64,000 nucleotides of DNA from Mesorhizobium sp. M7A.F.Ca.US.008.03.1.1 (GCF_003997495.1 NZ_RZRU01000016.1:62001-126000); one strand, 5' to 3'; shown: positions 8,951 through 17,846, numbered from the stretch's first letter. Notes: a model not told the origin generated them from the sequence alone. A program made the numbers and translations.

Positions 8951-9670
8951 ATGGCCAAGGCAGTGAAGCAGCCGGCATCGGGCACCGAGCAGCCGGATAC
9001 TGAAAAGATCGTGCTCACGATCGACATTGGCGGCTCGCACGTCAAGATCCTGACCAGCGCCGGCGGCGCGGAGCGCCGCGCCGATTCCGGACCGGGTCTG
9101 ACGCCGCAGCAGATGATCGATACGGTCAACAAGCTCGCCGAAGGCCTGTCCTACGACGTCGTCTCGATGGGCTATCCCGGCCCGGTCAATCATAACAGGC
9201 CGCTCGCCGACCCCGCCAATCTCGGCAAGGGCTGGGCTGGATTCGACTTCGCGGCTGCGTTCGGCAAACCGGTGAAAGTGGTCAATGACGCGCTGATGCA
9301 GGCCATCGGCAGCTACGAGGGCGGGCGCATGCTGTTCCTCGGGCTCGGCACCGGGCTCGGTGCGGCGATGATTGCCGACAACGTCCCCCAACCGATGGAA
9401 CTCGCGCATCTGCCCTACAAGAAGGGCAAGAGTTTCGAGGATTATGTCGGCGAACGCGGCCTGGAAAAGCGCGGCAAGAAGAAATGGCGCAAATACGTCT
9501 TCGACGTCGTCGACCGGCTCCGTGCCGCCATGCAGCCGGACTATGTCGTGATTGGCGGCGGCAACGTCGACAAGCTCGATGAATTGCCCGCCGACTCCAG
9601 GCGCGGCGACAACACACGCGCCTTCGAAGGCGGGTTTCGTTTGTGGCGCGACAAGGCGCTGATAGTCTGA
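8951..9670 (+). CDS. ROK family / polyphosphate glucokinase-like sugar kinase
   Basis: A 239-residue ROK-fold kinase. The phosphate-binding motif LTIDIGGSHVKILTS follows a polar N-terminal 20 residues; MGYPGPVNHNRPL, VKVVNDALMQAIGSYEGGRM and FLGLGTGLGAAMIADN complete the active-site signature. The length and the short lid region resemble the polyphosphate/ATP glucokinase (PpgK) group more than the 300-residue NagC/Mlc-type ROK kinases, and no DNA-binding domain is attached. It probably makes glucose 6-phosphate from the glucose released by the first enzyme of this cluster. The gap to the zwf stop is only 12 bases. The phosphate donor is not decidable from sequence alone. Confidence 0.82.
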   Translation: MAKAVKQPASGTEQPDTEKIVLTIDIGGSHVKILTSAGGAERRADSGPGLTPQQMIDTVNKLAEGLSYDVVSMGYPGPVNHNRPLADPANLGKGWAGFDFAAAFGKPVKVVNDALMQAIGSYEGGRMLFLGLGTGLGAAMIADNVPQPMELAHLPYKKGKSFEDYVGERGLEKRGKKKWRKYVFDVVDRLRAAMQPDYVVIGGGNVDKLDELPADSRRGDNTRAFEGGFRLWRDKALIV

Positions 9671-9671
9671 T

Positions 9672-9712
9672 ACTGTTATTGTTTAATATAGTTGTTCAAA
9701 ATAACGTGTGAC
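9672..9712. promoter_or_regulatory. AT-rich block upstream of mucR, possible MucR target
   Basis: In a GC-rich chromosome this 41-base stretch is strikingly AT-rich (TTATTGTTTAATATAGTTG and following bases). Ros/MucR/Ml proteins are known to bind loosely conserved T/A-rich sites and often repress their own genes. Position about 175 bases upstream of the mucR start fits an autoregulatory site. This is an inference from composition and position only. Confidence 0.3.
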
Positions 9713-9820
9713 CTGCCATCAAGTCGTTGCAATACGCAGATTTGCCGACTAGGAATTCCGCGCTACAACAACGCCATTCGTTCCGTGGACGCACGAAGGA
9801 CGCCATAGCATTTTGATTTC

Positions 9821-9867
9821 GCGCATGATCCTTTCCGGAAGTCGAATCCGATTTTCAGGTCATTCGC
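9821..9867. repeat. Dispersed palindromic repeat (GCGCATGATCC ... GGTCATTCGC)
   Basis: An imperfect inverted repeat with arms GCGCATGATCC and GGTCATTCGC and an inner part CCGGAAGTCGAATCCGAT. This resembles an intergenic palindrome that recurs in many Rhizobiales genomes. It ends 18 bases before the mucR start codon, so it would form a hairpin in the mucR leader. Confidence 0.5.
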
Positions 9868-9885
9868 TGTAGACGGAGAAATAGA

Positions 9886-10347
9886 GTGACCGACGATAGC
9901 AACAGTGCCCGTAAAGACATCGATCTGCTCGAACTGACCGCCCACATCGTGTCCGCTTACGTCGAGAAGAACCGCCTGCCCGTCTCCGGTCTGGCCGACC
10001 TCATCGCCAGCGTCAGCGCCTCGATAAGCGGGCTCGGCAAGCCTGCGGTCCCGGTGGCTGCCCCTCTGGTACCGGCGGTCAACCCCAAGAAGTCGGTGAC
10101 GCCCGATTTCATCATCTGCCTCGAAGACGGCAAGAAGTTCAAATCGCTGAAGCGTCACCTGGGCGTGCATTTCGGCCTGACGCCGGACGCCTATCGCGCC
10201 AAATGGGGCTTGCCGTCGGACTATCCGATGGTCGCTCCCAACTACGCGGCCTCGCGTTCGCTGCTGGCGAAGTCGATCGGCCTTGGCCGCAAGGCCGCCC
10301 CCGTGAAGGCGCCCGCCAAGGGCAGGAAGGCGAAGGCCTCGGCCTGA
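9886..10347 (+). CDS. mucR: Ros/MucR family transcriptional regulator (non-canonical zinc finger)
   Basis: A 153-residue Ros/MucR protein, of usual length. The N-terminal helical part (10-50) is the oligomerisation region of the family. The C-terminal DNA-binding domain includes DFIICLEDGKKFKSLKRHLG and AYRAKWGLPSDYPMVAPNYA. In the classical Ros finger the ligands are C-x2-C and two histidines. Here the second cysteine is Asp (C-L-E-D), as reported for the Ml proteins of Mesorhizobium that fold without zinc or with altered coordination. A basic Lys/Ala-rich tail follows. The GTG at 9886 has GGAG eight bases upstream. Family members control exopolysaccharide, motility and symbiosis genes. Confidence 0.93.
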   Translation: MTDDSNSARKDIDLLELTAHIVSAYVEKNRLPVSGLADLIASVSASISGLGKPAVPVAAPLVPAVNPKKSVTPDFIICLEDGKKFKSLKRHLGVHFGLTPDAYRAKWGLPSDYPMVAPNYAASRSLLAKSIGLGRKAAPVKAPAKGRKAKASA

Positions 10348-10387
10348 ACATTCAGTCCTGAGCCAACAGTCAGGACGACTGGAATAG

Positions 10388-10429
10388 AAGCCTGCCGGCG
10401 AATTCGCCTTGGCAGGCTTCATGTTTTTA
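10388..10429 (+). terminator. Rho-independent terminator after mucR
   Basis: Nine-base-pair stem AAGCCTGCC / GGCAGGCTT with a 13-base loop, followed by a T-rich tail ending TTTTT. It lies 41 bases downstream of the mucR stop and separates it from the aminotransferase gene. Confidence 0.75.
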
Positions 10430-10469
10430 TGGCTTGGATAGGCTGGACGGGTTCCTTGGGGAGTGAGCC

Positions 10470-11570
10470 ATGAACTACACCAGGATGGTGATCGAGAAAG
10501 AGGCGCCGGAAGAATACGGCTACGACCGTATCCGCTACAATCTTTCGGAAAGTTCGATCGCCGACCAGAAGCTCTCCGACATCGGCCTGTCACTGCCTGA
10601 TCTCACGCTCTTCTATGGCGAGCATCGCGGCGACAAGCAGTTGCGTGCACTGATATCGGCGCAGGATGCAGGCATTTCACCGGATGATGTCCTGGTCACC
10701 GCCGGTGCCGCCGGCGCGCTGTTCATTATCTCGACCTCGCTTTTGTCGGCCAATGACCATCTCGTCGTCATCAGGCCCAACTACGCCACCAACATCGAAA
10801 CCCCAAGGGCGATCGGCTGTGCCATCAGCTTTGTCGACCTGGCCTTCGAGGAAGGCTTCGCCATCGATGTCGAACGCGTCAGGGCGGCGATGCGGCCCGA
10901 CACGAAGCTGATCAGCGTCACCTGCCCGCACAACCCGACCGGCACGATGATGAGCCGAGCCGAACTCGATGCCCTGGTGGCGCTTGCCGAAAGCAGCAAC
11001 TGCCATCTGCTCGTCGACGAAACCTATCGCGACCTCTCCTACGGCCGTCGCCTGCCGTCGGCGGCATCGCTGAGCCCGAAGGCGGTCAGCGTCTCGTCAT
11101 TGTCCAAGGCCTTCGGCATTCCCGGCATCCGCATCGGCTGGCTGATCACCAGCGACGCGGTGCTTCAGGAGAAATTCCTCGCCGCCAAGGAACAGATCGG
11201 CATTTGCGGCAGCGTCATCGACGAAGGCATTGCGCGGGGTATGCTCGAGCGCCGGGACGCCTTCCTGGCGACGCTGCTGCCCGAAATGGCCAAGCGTCGC
11301 GACATCGTCCAGACCTGGATCGACCGCGAACCGCTGGTCGACTGGGTGCGGCCCGAAGGCGGCGTCGTCGGTTTCCCGCGCCTCAATGTCGATCCCGGCT
11401 TCGACCTCGACCGGTTCTATGCGAACCTGCTGGAAAACCATGGCACCTATGTCGGACCCGGCCACTGGTTCGAGATGGAGAAGCGCTTCTTCCGCGTCGG
11501 CTTTGGCTGGCCGACGGAAGCCGAGTTGAGCGGCGGCCTCGACGCCATCTCGGCCGCGCTGCGGCAGTAA
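10470..11570 (+). CDS. PLP-dependent class I/II aminotransferase
   Basis: A 366-residue fold-type I aminotransferase. VTAGAAGALFIIS (cofactor phosphate cradle, near 75), TCPHNPTGTMMS (near 155), LLVDETYRDLSYG (Asp for the pyridine nitrogen, near 183) and SSLSKAFGIPGIRIGW with the Schiff-base Lys213 are all present, so it should be active. Arg near 340 (FFRVGFGWP) fits the alpha-carboxylate site. The amino donor is not determined; the family includes aspartate-type and MalY/PatB-like enzymes. The ATG follows TTGGGGAGTGAGCC with GGGAG at a suitable distance. It is flanked by a terminator and is probably monocistronic. Confidence 0.85.
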   Translation: MNYTRMVIEKEAPEEYGYDRIRYNLSESSIADQKLSDIGLSLPDLTLFYGEHRGDKQLRALISAQDAGISPDDVLVTAGAAGALFIISTSLLSANDHLVVIRPNYATNIETPRAIGCAISFVDLAFEEGFAIDVERVRAAMRPDTKLISVTCPHNPTGTMMSRAELDALVALAESSNCHLLVDETYRDLSYGRRLPSAASLSPKAVSVSSLSKAFGIPGIRIGWLITSDAVLQEKFLAAKEQIGICGSVIDEGIARGMLERRDAFLATLLPEMAKRRDIVQTWIDREPLVDWVRPEGGVVGFPRLNVDPGFDLDRFYANLLENHGTYVGPGHWFEMEKRFFRVGFGWPTEAELSGGLDAISAALRQ

Positions 11571-11730
11571 CTTCCCCGTGCGATCGATAGAGCAGGCTGA
11601 AAATTCCTTGATCCAGCACCGATTTTGACGCATATCCGCGGCGAACTTTACTAGAAGTTCCATTGGCCGGAACAGCGCCCATCCGGGAAGTGCCCCGCCG
11701 ACCGATGACATTGCAACGGGGCCTCACTCC

Positions 11731-12969
11731 ATGACATCAGCACAAACCTCGCCGGACCAGCGCTATGCCGCGTTCCGCCATCGCTCCTTCCTGAGCTATT
11801 GGGCGGCACGTTTCCTCACCACATTCGCCACCATGATCGTGTCTGTCGCGGTCGGTTGGCAGATCTATGATTTGACGCGCGATCCCTTCGATCTCGGCAT
11901 TGTCGGCATCGTCCAGTTCCTGCCGTCGCTGCTCCTGGTGCTGGTCACCGGCGTCGTCGCCGATCGCTTCGGCCGCCGGCTGATCATGGCACTGGCGACG
12001 GTAGTCGAGGCCGGCTGTGCCCTTGTTCTCCTGTACTTCACGCTGCGTGGCCTCGTCAGTCCGCTGCCAATCTTCGTCGTGCTGGCGCTGTTCGGCATGG
12101 CGCGCGCCTTTTACGGGCCGGCCTCGTCGTCGCTATTCGCGAATCTGGTACCGCCGGAGGATTTCGGCAACGCGATTGCCTGGAACTCATCCGCCTGGCA
12201 GACGGCGACCATCGTCGGCCCGGTTGCCGGCGGCCTTCTCTACGGAGTCTCGGCCGAGATCGCATATGCCGTCGCCGCTGTGTTGATGCTTGTGGCCGGC
12301 CTGCTGATCTTCACCATTCCCAAGCCCGCGCAGCAGGGCACCACCGACAAGCCGACGATGGAAACGCTGTTTGCCGGCTTTCGCTACATCTGGAGCGAGA
12401 AGATCGTGCTCGGCGCCATCTCACTCGACCTCTTTGCCGTGCTTTTGTCTGGCGCCTCGGCGCTGCTGCCGGTTTACGCGCGCGACATTCTGGAACTCGG
12501 TCCCTGGGGCCTCGGCCTGCTGCGCTCGGCACCCGGCATCGGCGCCATCTGCGTCGCGGTCTGGCTTGCCGGTCACCCGCTGCGTGACAATGCCGGCAAG
12601 ATCATGCTCGGTTTCGTTGCCGCGTTTGGCGCCTTCACGGTGCTGTTCGGCGTTTCGACCATCACCTGGCTGTCGATCGTAGCCCTTGCCGGTCTCGGCG
12701 CCACCGACATGTTCAGCGTCTATATCAGGGAAACGCTAATCCAGCTGTGGACACCCGACGAGGTGCGCGGCCGCGTCAACGCCGTCAACCAGGTCTTTGT
12801 CGGCGCCTCCAACGAGGTCGGCGAATTCCGCGCCGGCACGATGGCCGCGCTGATCGGCACGGTGCCGGCCGTGGTGATCGGCGGCATCGGCGCCATCGCC
12901 GTCGCGGGCCTGTGGATGGTGCTGTTCCCGCAACTGCGCAAGGTCCGCCACCTCAACGGACGCAACTGA
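11731..12969 (+). CDS. MFS transporter, EntS-like (DHA3) family
   Basis: A 412-residue major facilitator with about 12 hydrophobic segments. The loop 2-3 signature appears as GVVADRFGRRLIMAL (near 72-86). The N-terminus FRHRSFLSYWAARFLTTFATM and the later TPDEVRGRVNAVNQVFVGASNE are typical of the enterobactin-exporter-like DHA3 group. It probably exports a siderophore, drug or metabolite; the substrate is not deducible. It starts at ATG 11731, 160 bases beyond the aminotransferase, and is followed by a NIPSNAP gene 51 bases after its stop, so the two may be co-transcribed. Confidence 0.88.
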   Translation: MTSAQTSPDQRYAAFRHRSFLSYWAARFLTTFATMIVSVAVGWQIYDLTRDPFDLGIVGIVQFLPSLLLVLVTGVVADRFGRRLIMALATVVEAGCALVLLYFTLRGLVSPLPIFVVLALFGMARAFYGPASSSLFANLVPPEDFGNAIAWNSSAWQTATIVGPVAGGLLYGVSAEIAYAVAAVLMLVAGLLIFTIPKPAQQGTTDKPTMETLFAGFRYIWSEKIVLGAISLDLFAVLLSGASALLPVYARDILELGPWGLGLLRSAPGIGAICVAVWLAGHPLRDNAGKIMLGFVAAFGAFTVLFGVSTITWLSIVALAGLGATDMFSVYIRETLIQLWTPDEVRGRVNAVNQVFVGASNEVGEFRAGTMAALIGTVPAVVIGGIGAIAVAGLWMVLFPQLRKVRHLNGRN

Positions 12970-13020
12970 TCTTCCCACGGTTGACAGCCGACAGGCCTCG
13001 CCCATGCCACAGGAGCTCTC

Positions 13021-13329
13021 ATGATCACTTGCTACTTGAAATATGTCATTGACCCCTACAAGCTTGCCGAGTTCGAAGACTATGGCCGCCGCTGGATAGC
13101 TCTGGTCAACCGCTTCGGCGGAAACCATCACGGCTATTTCCTTCCGAGCGAGGGGGCGAGCAATATCGCCTATGCCATGTTCAGCTTTCCGAGCCTTGCC
13201 GACTACGAGGATTATCGCAAACGGATGGCTGCCGACCCGGAATGCCAGGAAGTGTTTGAAATGGAAAAGCGCAATCGCAGCATTCTCAGCTATGAGCGCA
13301 GCTTCCTGCGGCCGGTGCTCGAACCTTAG
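13021..13329 (+). CDS. NIPSNAP family protein
   Basis: A 102-residue protein matching one NIPSNAP-type ferredoxin-like alpha/beta barrel domain: CYLKYVIDPYKLAEFEDYGR, then GGNHHGYFLPSEG and a C-terminal NRSILSYERSFLRP. The family is widespread but its biochemical role is not settled; dimeric members resemble small ligand-binding or monooxygenase-like proteins. There is a GGAG at 13012. The last four bases overlap the convergent amidotransferase gene. Confidence 0.8.
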   Translation: MITCYLKYVIDPYKLAEFEDYGRRWIALVNRFGGNHHGYFLPSEGASNIAYAMFSFPSLADYEDYRKRMAADPECQEVFEMEKRNRSILSYERSFLRPVLEP

Positions 13330-14042
13330 CTATTGCTGGGCTTGCCGAAAATCATCCGCAGGAACTCGTCCAGCCAGCGCTTGAGATGCATGTCCCAGAT
13401 CAGCCGGCCGCCGAGATGATCGCGGCCGGGCTGGGCACCGGGCAATTCGAAGCGATGCGCGCCGCGCACCACCCAGCGCTGCATCATCACCCTGGTCAGT
13501 TCGCCATGGAACTGGATGCCCCAGGCATTGTCGCCGTAGCGGAAGGCCTGGTTGGGATAGGTCTCGGCCGTCGCCAGCAGCGTCGCGTCCCTAGGCAGCG
13601 AAAAACCCTCGCGGTGGAACTGATAGACCATCTCCGGCCAGTGCATCAGCTGCTTGCCGGCTTCGGTCGCTTTCAGGGGATACCAGCCAACCTCGACCAG
13701 CCCTTCACCGTGACCCTCGACCTTGCCGCCCAGATAGTTGACCAGCATCTGCGCGCCGAGACAGATGCCGAGACATGGCCGGTTCTCCCTCAGCGGTATT
13801 TCCAGCCAGTTGGTCTCGCGGCGCACGAACTCGTCCTCGTCATTGGCGCTCATCGGGCCGCCGAACACCACCGTGCCGGCGTGGTCGTCAAGCGTTTCAG
13901 GCAAGGCGTCGCCAAGCGGCGGCCGGCGGATATCGAGATCGAAACCTTCTTCCAGCAACATGTGTCCGACACGTCCCGGGCTCGAACTCTCCTGATGCAG
14001 CACGATCAGGATCTTTGGCTTCGAACTCGTTTGGCGTGGCAT
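13326..14042 (-). CDS. Class I glutamine amidotransferase-like protein
   Basis: A 238-residue stand-alone class I GATase related to the GMP-synthase glutaminase domain. The nucleophile elbow LGICLGAQML places Cys94, and GIQFHGELT supplies His179 and Glu181, so the triad is intact. FGGPMSANDEDEF is the oxyanion-region motif. Such free-standing proteins may act on gamma-glutamyl compounds, but the substrate here is unknown. It has an extended C-terminal helix region (about 195-238). The neighbouring TerB gene lies just upstream on the same strand with a 15-base gap, so the two are probably co-transcribed. Confidence 0.88.
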   Translation of the reverse strand: MPRQTSSKPKILIVLHQESSSPGRVGHMLLEEGFDLDIRRPPLGDALPETLDDHAGTVVFGGPMSANDEDEFVRRETNWLEIPLRENRPCLGICLGAQMLVNYLGGKVEGHGEGLVEVGWYPLKATEAGKQLMHWPEMVYQFHREGFSLPRDATLLATAETYPNQAFRYGDNAWGIQFHGELTRVMMQRWVVRGAHRFELPGAQPGRDHLGGRLIWDMHLKRWLDEFLRMIFGKPSNS

Positions 14043-14057
14043 GGGAAGGCGAAGATC

Positions 14058-14537
14058 CTATTCGTCGCTCGATGTTCCGGTGGCGCCGGGCGCGTGCGCC
14101 GCTGCCTTGCGGCGTGCCTCGACGCGATCATGGCGTTCGACGCCGATCAGCTCGGCGACGCGCCAGACGGTGTTGTCCTCCAGCTCGTGCAACTCGCCGT
14201 CGGCATAGACGATTTCCCACATCAGGCCGATGAAGGCCTTGCGCGCATCGGCATCGAGATGGCGCTTCAGGACGCTGGTGAAGGCATAGAGATCGATCGC
14301 CTCATTGTCGGCCCGCTCGCCGGCGGCGGCTAGCGCTTCGAGTTCGGCGCCGCTGATCGAATAGCTCTCCGCCAGCACCGCCTTGAACCGCTCCCACTCG
14401 ACATCCTGGCGCACGCCATCGGCGTTCATCACATGGTAGAGCAGCGCCGAGGCAGCGATGCGCGGATCGTCGGTGCTGGCATGCGTGCTTGCACCGGCCG
14501 GCAAATCCCTGAGAAACGACAGAACGCGTTCAAACAT
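14058..14537 (-). CDS. TerB family protein
   Basis: A 159-residue, largely helical protein with the TerB-like pattern: ASALLYHVMNADGVRQDVEW, an acidic stretch in the middle (ERADNEAIDLYAF), and GLMWEIVYADGELHELEDN. The paired A-D-G-x acidic motifs are the metal-binding hallmark of TerB/DjlA-N domains. A tellurite-resistance role should not be assumed, since most stand-alone TerB proteins have no known link to tellurium. The ATG at 14537 was preferred to a TTG at 14552. It is a neighbour of the amidotransferase in one transcription unit. Confidence 0.82.
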   Translation of the reverse strand: MFERVLSFLRDLPAGASTHASTDDPRIAASALLYHVMNADGVRQDVEWERFKAVLAESYSISGAELEALAAAGERADNEAIDLYAFTSVLKRHLDADARKAFIGLMWEIVYADGELHELEDNTVWRVAELIGVERHDRVEARRKAAAHAPGATGTSSDE

Positions 14538-14573
14538 AGATCCATACCCCAACGGCCTGACGGCCTGCCCAAC

Positions 14574-16175
14574 TCAAAACAGCCGAAACCGGCGCGGCGA
14601 CTTCTCCGCTTCCTCGTCCGGATCGACGCCCGGATCGTCCGGCAGCCGCGCAAGCTCCTCGGCCGGCTCGACGCCCTCGGCATCGCTCGGCACTGCGGCG
14701 AAGGCCGCTGCCGTGATTGGCCTGACATGATCTTCTTCGCGACTTTCAGCTTGCTTGCCCGCCGACGTCTCGCCAACGGCGTCATCGATCACCTCGACCG
14801 GCCTTTCGCTGGCCGGCTTTGCCAGCACTTCGATGGCGGGCACCGCACCCGTCGGCACGTCATCATGGCTGTCGATCAACTGGCCAAGACGCTCCACCGG
14901 CGCGCGCCACTCGAAGGCGTCGAGCCGGCCGGTGATCGGCGATACCGGCGCCCAGCGTTCCGACACCACGCCGTCTGCGACCCAGGCCGGATCACGCGGC
15001 GCCCGCACCGCCCTGGACAGCAGCTGCCGCACCTTGCCCTGATCGCCGGTCTCGGCCTCCTCGATGTCGGCGAGCAGCAGGTAGGCGCCCTCGCGGCGGT
15101 CCATCCGGATCGCCGCCTCGGCCTCGCGGCGGGCAGTCGAATAATCCTGCGCGTCGAGCGCCGCGCGCGCCACCGTCATCGACGACTCGGCGTGGTTCTT
15201 CTTCATTTCCTGCAGCTTCTTCGCCCGGTTGAGGCGGTCGAGCACGGCGTCGCCCGGCCTTGCATGGGTATAGAGCTCGGCAACTTCCGGGTGCGGCTCC
15301 GCCTTCCACGCCGCCTCGAGTATCTTCGAGCCCTTGCGCACATCGTTCTGCTTGAACAATGCGGCCGCGGCGGCAACGGCGGCGGGTGCGAAATCGGGCC
15401 TAAGCTTGTTGGCCTCGATCGCCGCCGTCCTGGCGGCAGCGGGATCGCTCTCGGCAAGCGCCTGCGCCTTGGCGGTCAGCAGCACGGCGCGGCGGCGGTT
15501 GGCGGCATCGCGTTCGATCTGCCGTGTCGATTTCTGCGCATCGACCAGTTTCAGGGCGCCGTCCCAGTCGCCGCGCGCGGTCAGCTCTTCCAGCGTCGAT
15601 TCCGCCGCCCAGGCCAGCTGCGGCGCCATCACCGCGGCGCGGCCGGCATAATGCCGGGCGGCGTTGCGGTCGCCGAGCCGTTCGGCTTCCAGATAAAGCC
15701 CGCGCAAACCCAGCAGCCGCATTTCGGGATCGTCGAGCATGCTTTCGAATTTCTGCCGCGCGCCTTCATGATCGCCTTCGAGCAGCGACGCCTGCGCTTC
15801 GAGCAGATGGATCAGCGGCTCCTGGTCGGAACGGATCAGCTTGGCGGCTTCCTTGGTCTTCTTGCGGGCCAGTGCGCCATCACCGGCGCCGGCGGCAATC
15901 ATGCCGGTCGACAGCGCCTGATAGCCACGATCGCGTCGGCGAACACGGAAATAGCGCGAGATGGTGTAGGGACTGTTCCACAGCGACTTGAGCAGCCACC
16001 ACAGGATCATCACCGCGGCGACCACGGCAACGACAGCCACCGCCGCCACCATCAGGCTGACCTGGTATTGATAGCCGTTGAAAGTGACGACCATGTCGCC
16101 CGGCCGGTCGGCCAGCCAGGCAAAGCCCAGCCCGAGCGCGAAAACGACGATGAGGAAGGCGAGCAGGCGGATCAT
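14574..16175 (-). CDS. hemY: HemY-like TPR membrane protein
   Basis: A 533-residue protein with two N-terminal membrane helices (about 1-25 and 42-66, with PGDMVVTFNGYQYQVSL between them), then a long helical TPR-like region with Ala-rich repeats to about residue 420 and an acidic, disordered tail. This is the HemY-N plus TPR architecture found beside hemC/hemD in alpha- and gammaproteobacteria. It is not the protoporphyrinogen oxidase that shares the name in Gram-positives. Its role in late heme synthesis is not defined. It is last in the order hemC-hemD-Mic60-hemY and starts 10 bases after the Mic60 stop. Confidence 0.85.
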   Translation of the reverse strand: MIRLLAFLIVVFALGLGFAWLADRPGDMVVTFNGYQYQVSLMVAAVAVVAVVAAVMILWWLLKSLWNSPYTISRYFRVRRRDRGYQALSTGMIAAGAGDGALARKKTKEAAKLIRSDQEPLIHLLEAQASLLEGDHEGARQKFESMLDDPEMRLLGLRGLYLEAERLGDRNAARHYAGRAAVMAPQLAWAAESTLEELTARGDWDGALKLVDAQKSTRQIERDAANRRRAVLLTAKAQALAESDPAAARTAAIEANKLRPDFAPAAVAAAAALFKQNDVRKGSKILEAAWKAEPHPEVAELYTHARPGDAVLDRLNRAKKLQEMKKNHAESSMTVARAALDAQDYSTARREAEAAIRMDRREGAYLLLADIEEAETGDQGKVRQLLSRAVRAPRDPAWVADGVVSERWAPVSPITGRLDAFEWRAPVERLGQLIDSHDDVPTGAVPAIEVLAKPASERPVEVIDDAVGETSAGKQAESREEDHVRPITAAAFAAVPSDAEGVEPAEELARLPDDPGVDPDEEAEKSPRRFRLF

Positions 16176-16185
16176 TGTGTTGCCC

Positions 16186-17736
16186 TCATGCCTTCATCGC
16201 GCCCGAGATCAGCGCATCGACCTGGGTTTCGACCTCGATGCGCGCCTTCAGCTTGCCGGCAAAGTCGGCGCCGGCAGCCTTGGCGGCCTCGGGCAGCGTT
16301 TCATACTCGCTGAGTGCCTTGGCGTAGTCGCCCTGGTTGACCGCCGCCTCCATGCGCGCGACGGTTTCCGGTGCGCCGGCGCCTTCGACGGCGCCGATCG
16401 GCCTGACCTTGACCAGCGATTCGGCGCTCGACAGAAGGCTCTGAACGAAGCCGGCATTCTCATCGACAGGCGTCGCAGCAGTGACCATGGCATTGGCGGC
16501 GGCATCAGCCTGCGACGCGATCTCGGCGCGGGTTGGAACGCCCTTTTCAGCATAGGGGCGCAGTGCCGCAAGCTGCGGCGCATCAGGCGAAATCGCGGCG
16601 AGGGTTTCGAGTTCGGCCGAAAACGGCCCGCCACGCTCCAGCGCCGCCTTCAAGGCCGACGCCGCGATGGCAAGCGCGATCTTCGGCTGCCCAGCCGCCG
16701 CCTCGACCTTGCCGGACAGCTGCGACACAGACTGCTCCAGCGCTGTCAGCCGGCCATCCTGCGCCGTCGCCGCCTCGCCGGCCGACTTCACCAGCGCGTC
16801 GAGGCCGGCCAGTTTTTCGTTGAGCGGGCCGAGATCGACCGGCGCCGAGCTGCCGGCCTTGCCGAGGGCGGCGACCGCCGTCTCGATCTGCGCGACCTTG
16901 TCGCCCAGTGCGGCGACGCCGGCGGCGTCGCCTGCTCCACCTTTCTCGACAGCCGATTTCAGCGCCGCCACATCGGCTTTGACCTGCTCCAGGCCCGAGG
17001 ACAGCCCGACCGTCTTCGCCGCTGCATCGCCGTTGCCGCCGGCGTCCTTCAAGCCGGCGATTTCGGTCTTCAGCGAGGCGATGTCGCCATTGACACCATC
17101 GAGCGAGACGCTGGCACCGGAACCGGGCGCGCCGAGCAGGCCGGCAAATTGCAGCCCGCCGGCACCGACCAGCGCGATGACGCCGCCGATGATGCCGGCG
17201 GCGATGCCGTTGAGGCCGCCACGCTTTTCAGGGGCTGGCGCCATCTTCTCGTCCCGTGTCTCGGTTTTGGCCTTGCTGCTGTCGGTCTGGGCGCGCTTCG
17301 TCGATGCGTCGTCGAAATTGTAATCGTAGGCTTTGGGTTTTCCGGCCGGCGCGGCGGACGCTCCGGGCTCGCCGGACGACCCGGAACCGGCGGACGCGCC
17401 GGGATCGCCGGACGCTCCGGGACCGCGAGACGATCCGGGATAGGGGAGCTCAGCCTCGCTGCCGGTCCTTGTTGCTGCTGCCGGTGGCTGATCCGGTTCG
17501 GCCCGGGCGTCGGCATGCTCCCAGGGCTCGAGATCGGTCTGGTCGGCATGAACCGGCTCATCGGGAACCTCGGGCTGCGAAGCATTCGCTGCTTCCTCGG
17601 CCTTCGCCTCGTCTGTCTGAGCCTCCTGCCTGGCGGCGTCCTCGTCGGCGATGCGTGAGACGGCGCCCGGCTCGAGATCGATGGTCACCGGCTCACGGCG
17701 GCTTTTCGAGTGTCGCATCTTCGGCGTCTTGACCAT
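16186..17736 (-). CDS. Alphaproteobacterial Mic60 (mitofilin) homologue
   Basis: A 516-residue protein: a charged, Pro/Gly/Ser-rich cytoplasmic N-terminal 155 residues, one membrane helix near 165-190 (GIAAGIIGGVIALVGAGGL), a long Ala-rich coiled coil (about 200-340), and a compact C-terminal mitofilin-like domain (ALAIAASALKAALERGGPF through the final helices). This layout and the location between hemD and hemY match bacterial Mic60, the precursor of mitochondrial cristae-junction mitofilin (COG4223). Such proteins sit in the inner membrane and bend or tether membranes. ATG 17736 has GGAG seven bases upstream and is preferred to a GTG at 17751. Confidence 0.8.
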   Translation of the reverse strand: MVKTPKMRHSKSRREPVTIDLEPGAVSRIADEDAARQEAQTDEAKAEEAANASQPEVPDEPVHADQTDLEPWEHADARAEPDQPPAAATRTGSEAELPYPGSSRGPGASGDPGASAGSGSSGEPGASAAPAGKPKAYDYNFDDASTKRAQTDSSKAKTETRDEKMAPAPEKRGGLNGIAAGIIGGVIALVGAGGLQFAGLLGAPGSGASVSLDGVNGDIASLKTEIAGLKDAGGNGDAAAKTVGLSSGLEQVKADVAALKSAVEKGGAGDAAGVAALGDKVAQIETAVAALGKAGSSAPVDLGPLNEKLAGLDALVKSAGEAATAQDGRLTALEQSVSQLSGKVEAAAGQPKIALAIAASALKAALERGGPFSAELETLAAISPDAPQLAALRPYAEKGVPTRAEIASQADAAANAMVTAATPVDENAGFVQSLLSSAESLVKVRPIGAVEGAGAPETVARMEAAVNQGDYAKALSEYETLPEAAKAAGADFAGKLKARIEVETQVDALISGAMKA

Positions 17737-17846
17737 GCCTGGGCTCCGCACAATTCGCTTCGTCTCAACGCCTGGCGGCGCATGATGGTTCAGAAAGGGT
17801 CTAGCACATCACCAAGCGGTGAAAAGGGGCGGTGTGATGACGCGGC

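Noticed and set aside
14058..14537. Tellurite resistance role for the TerB gene
   Set aside because: No other ter gene nearby; stand-alone TerB domains have broader, unknown roles.
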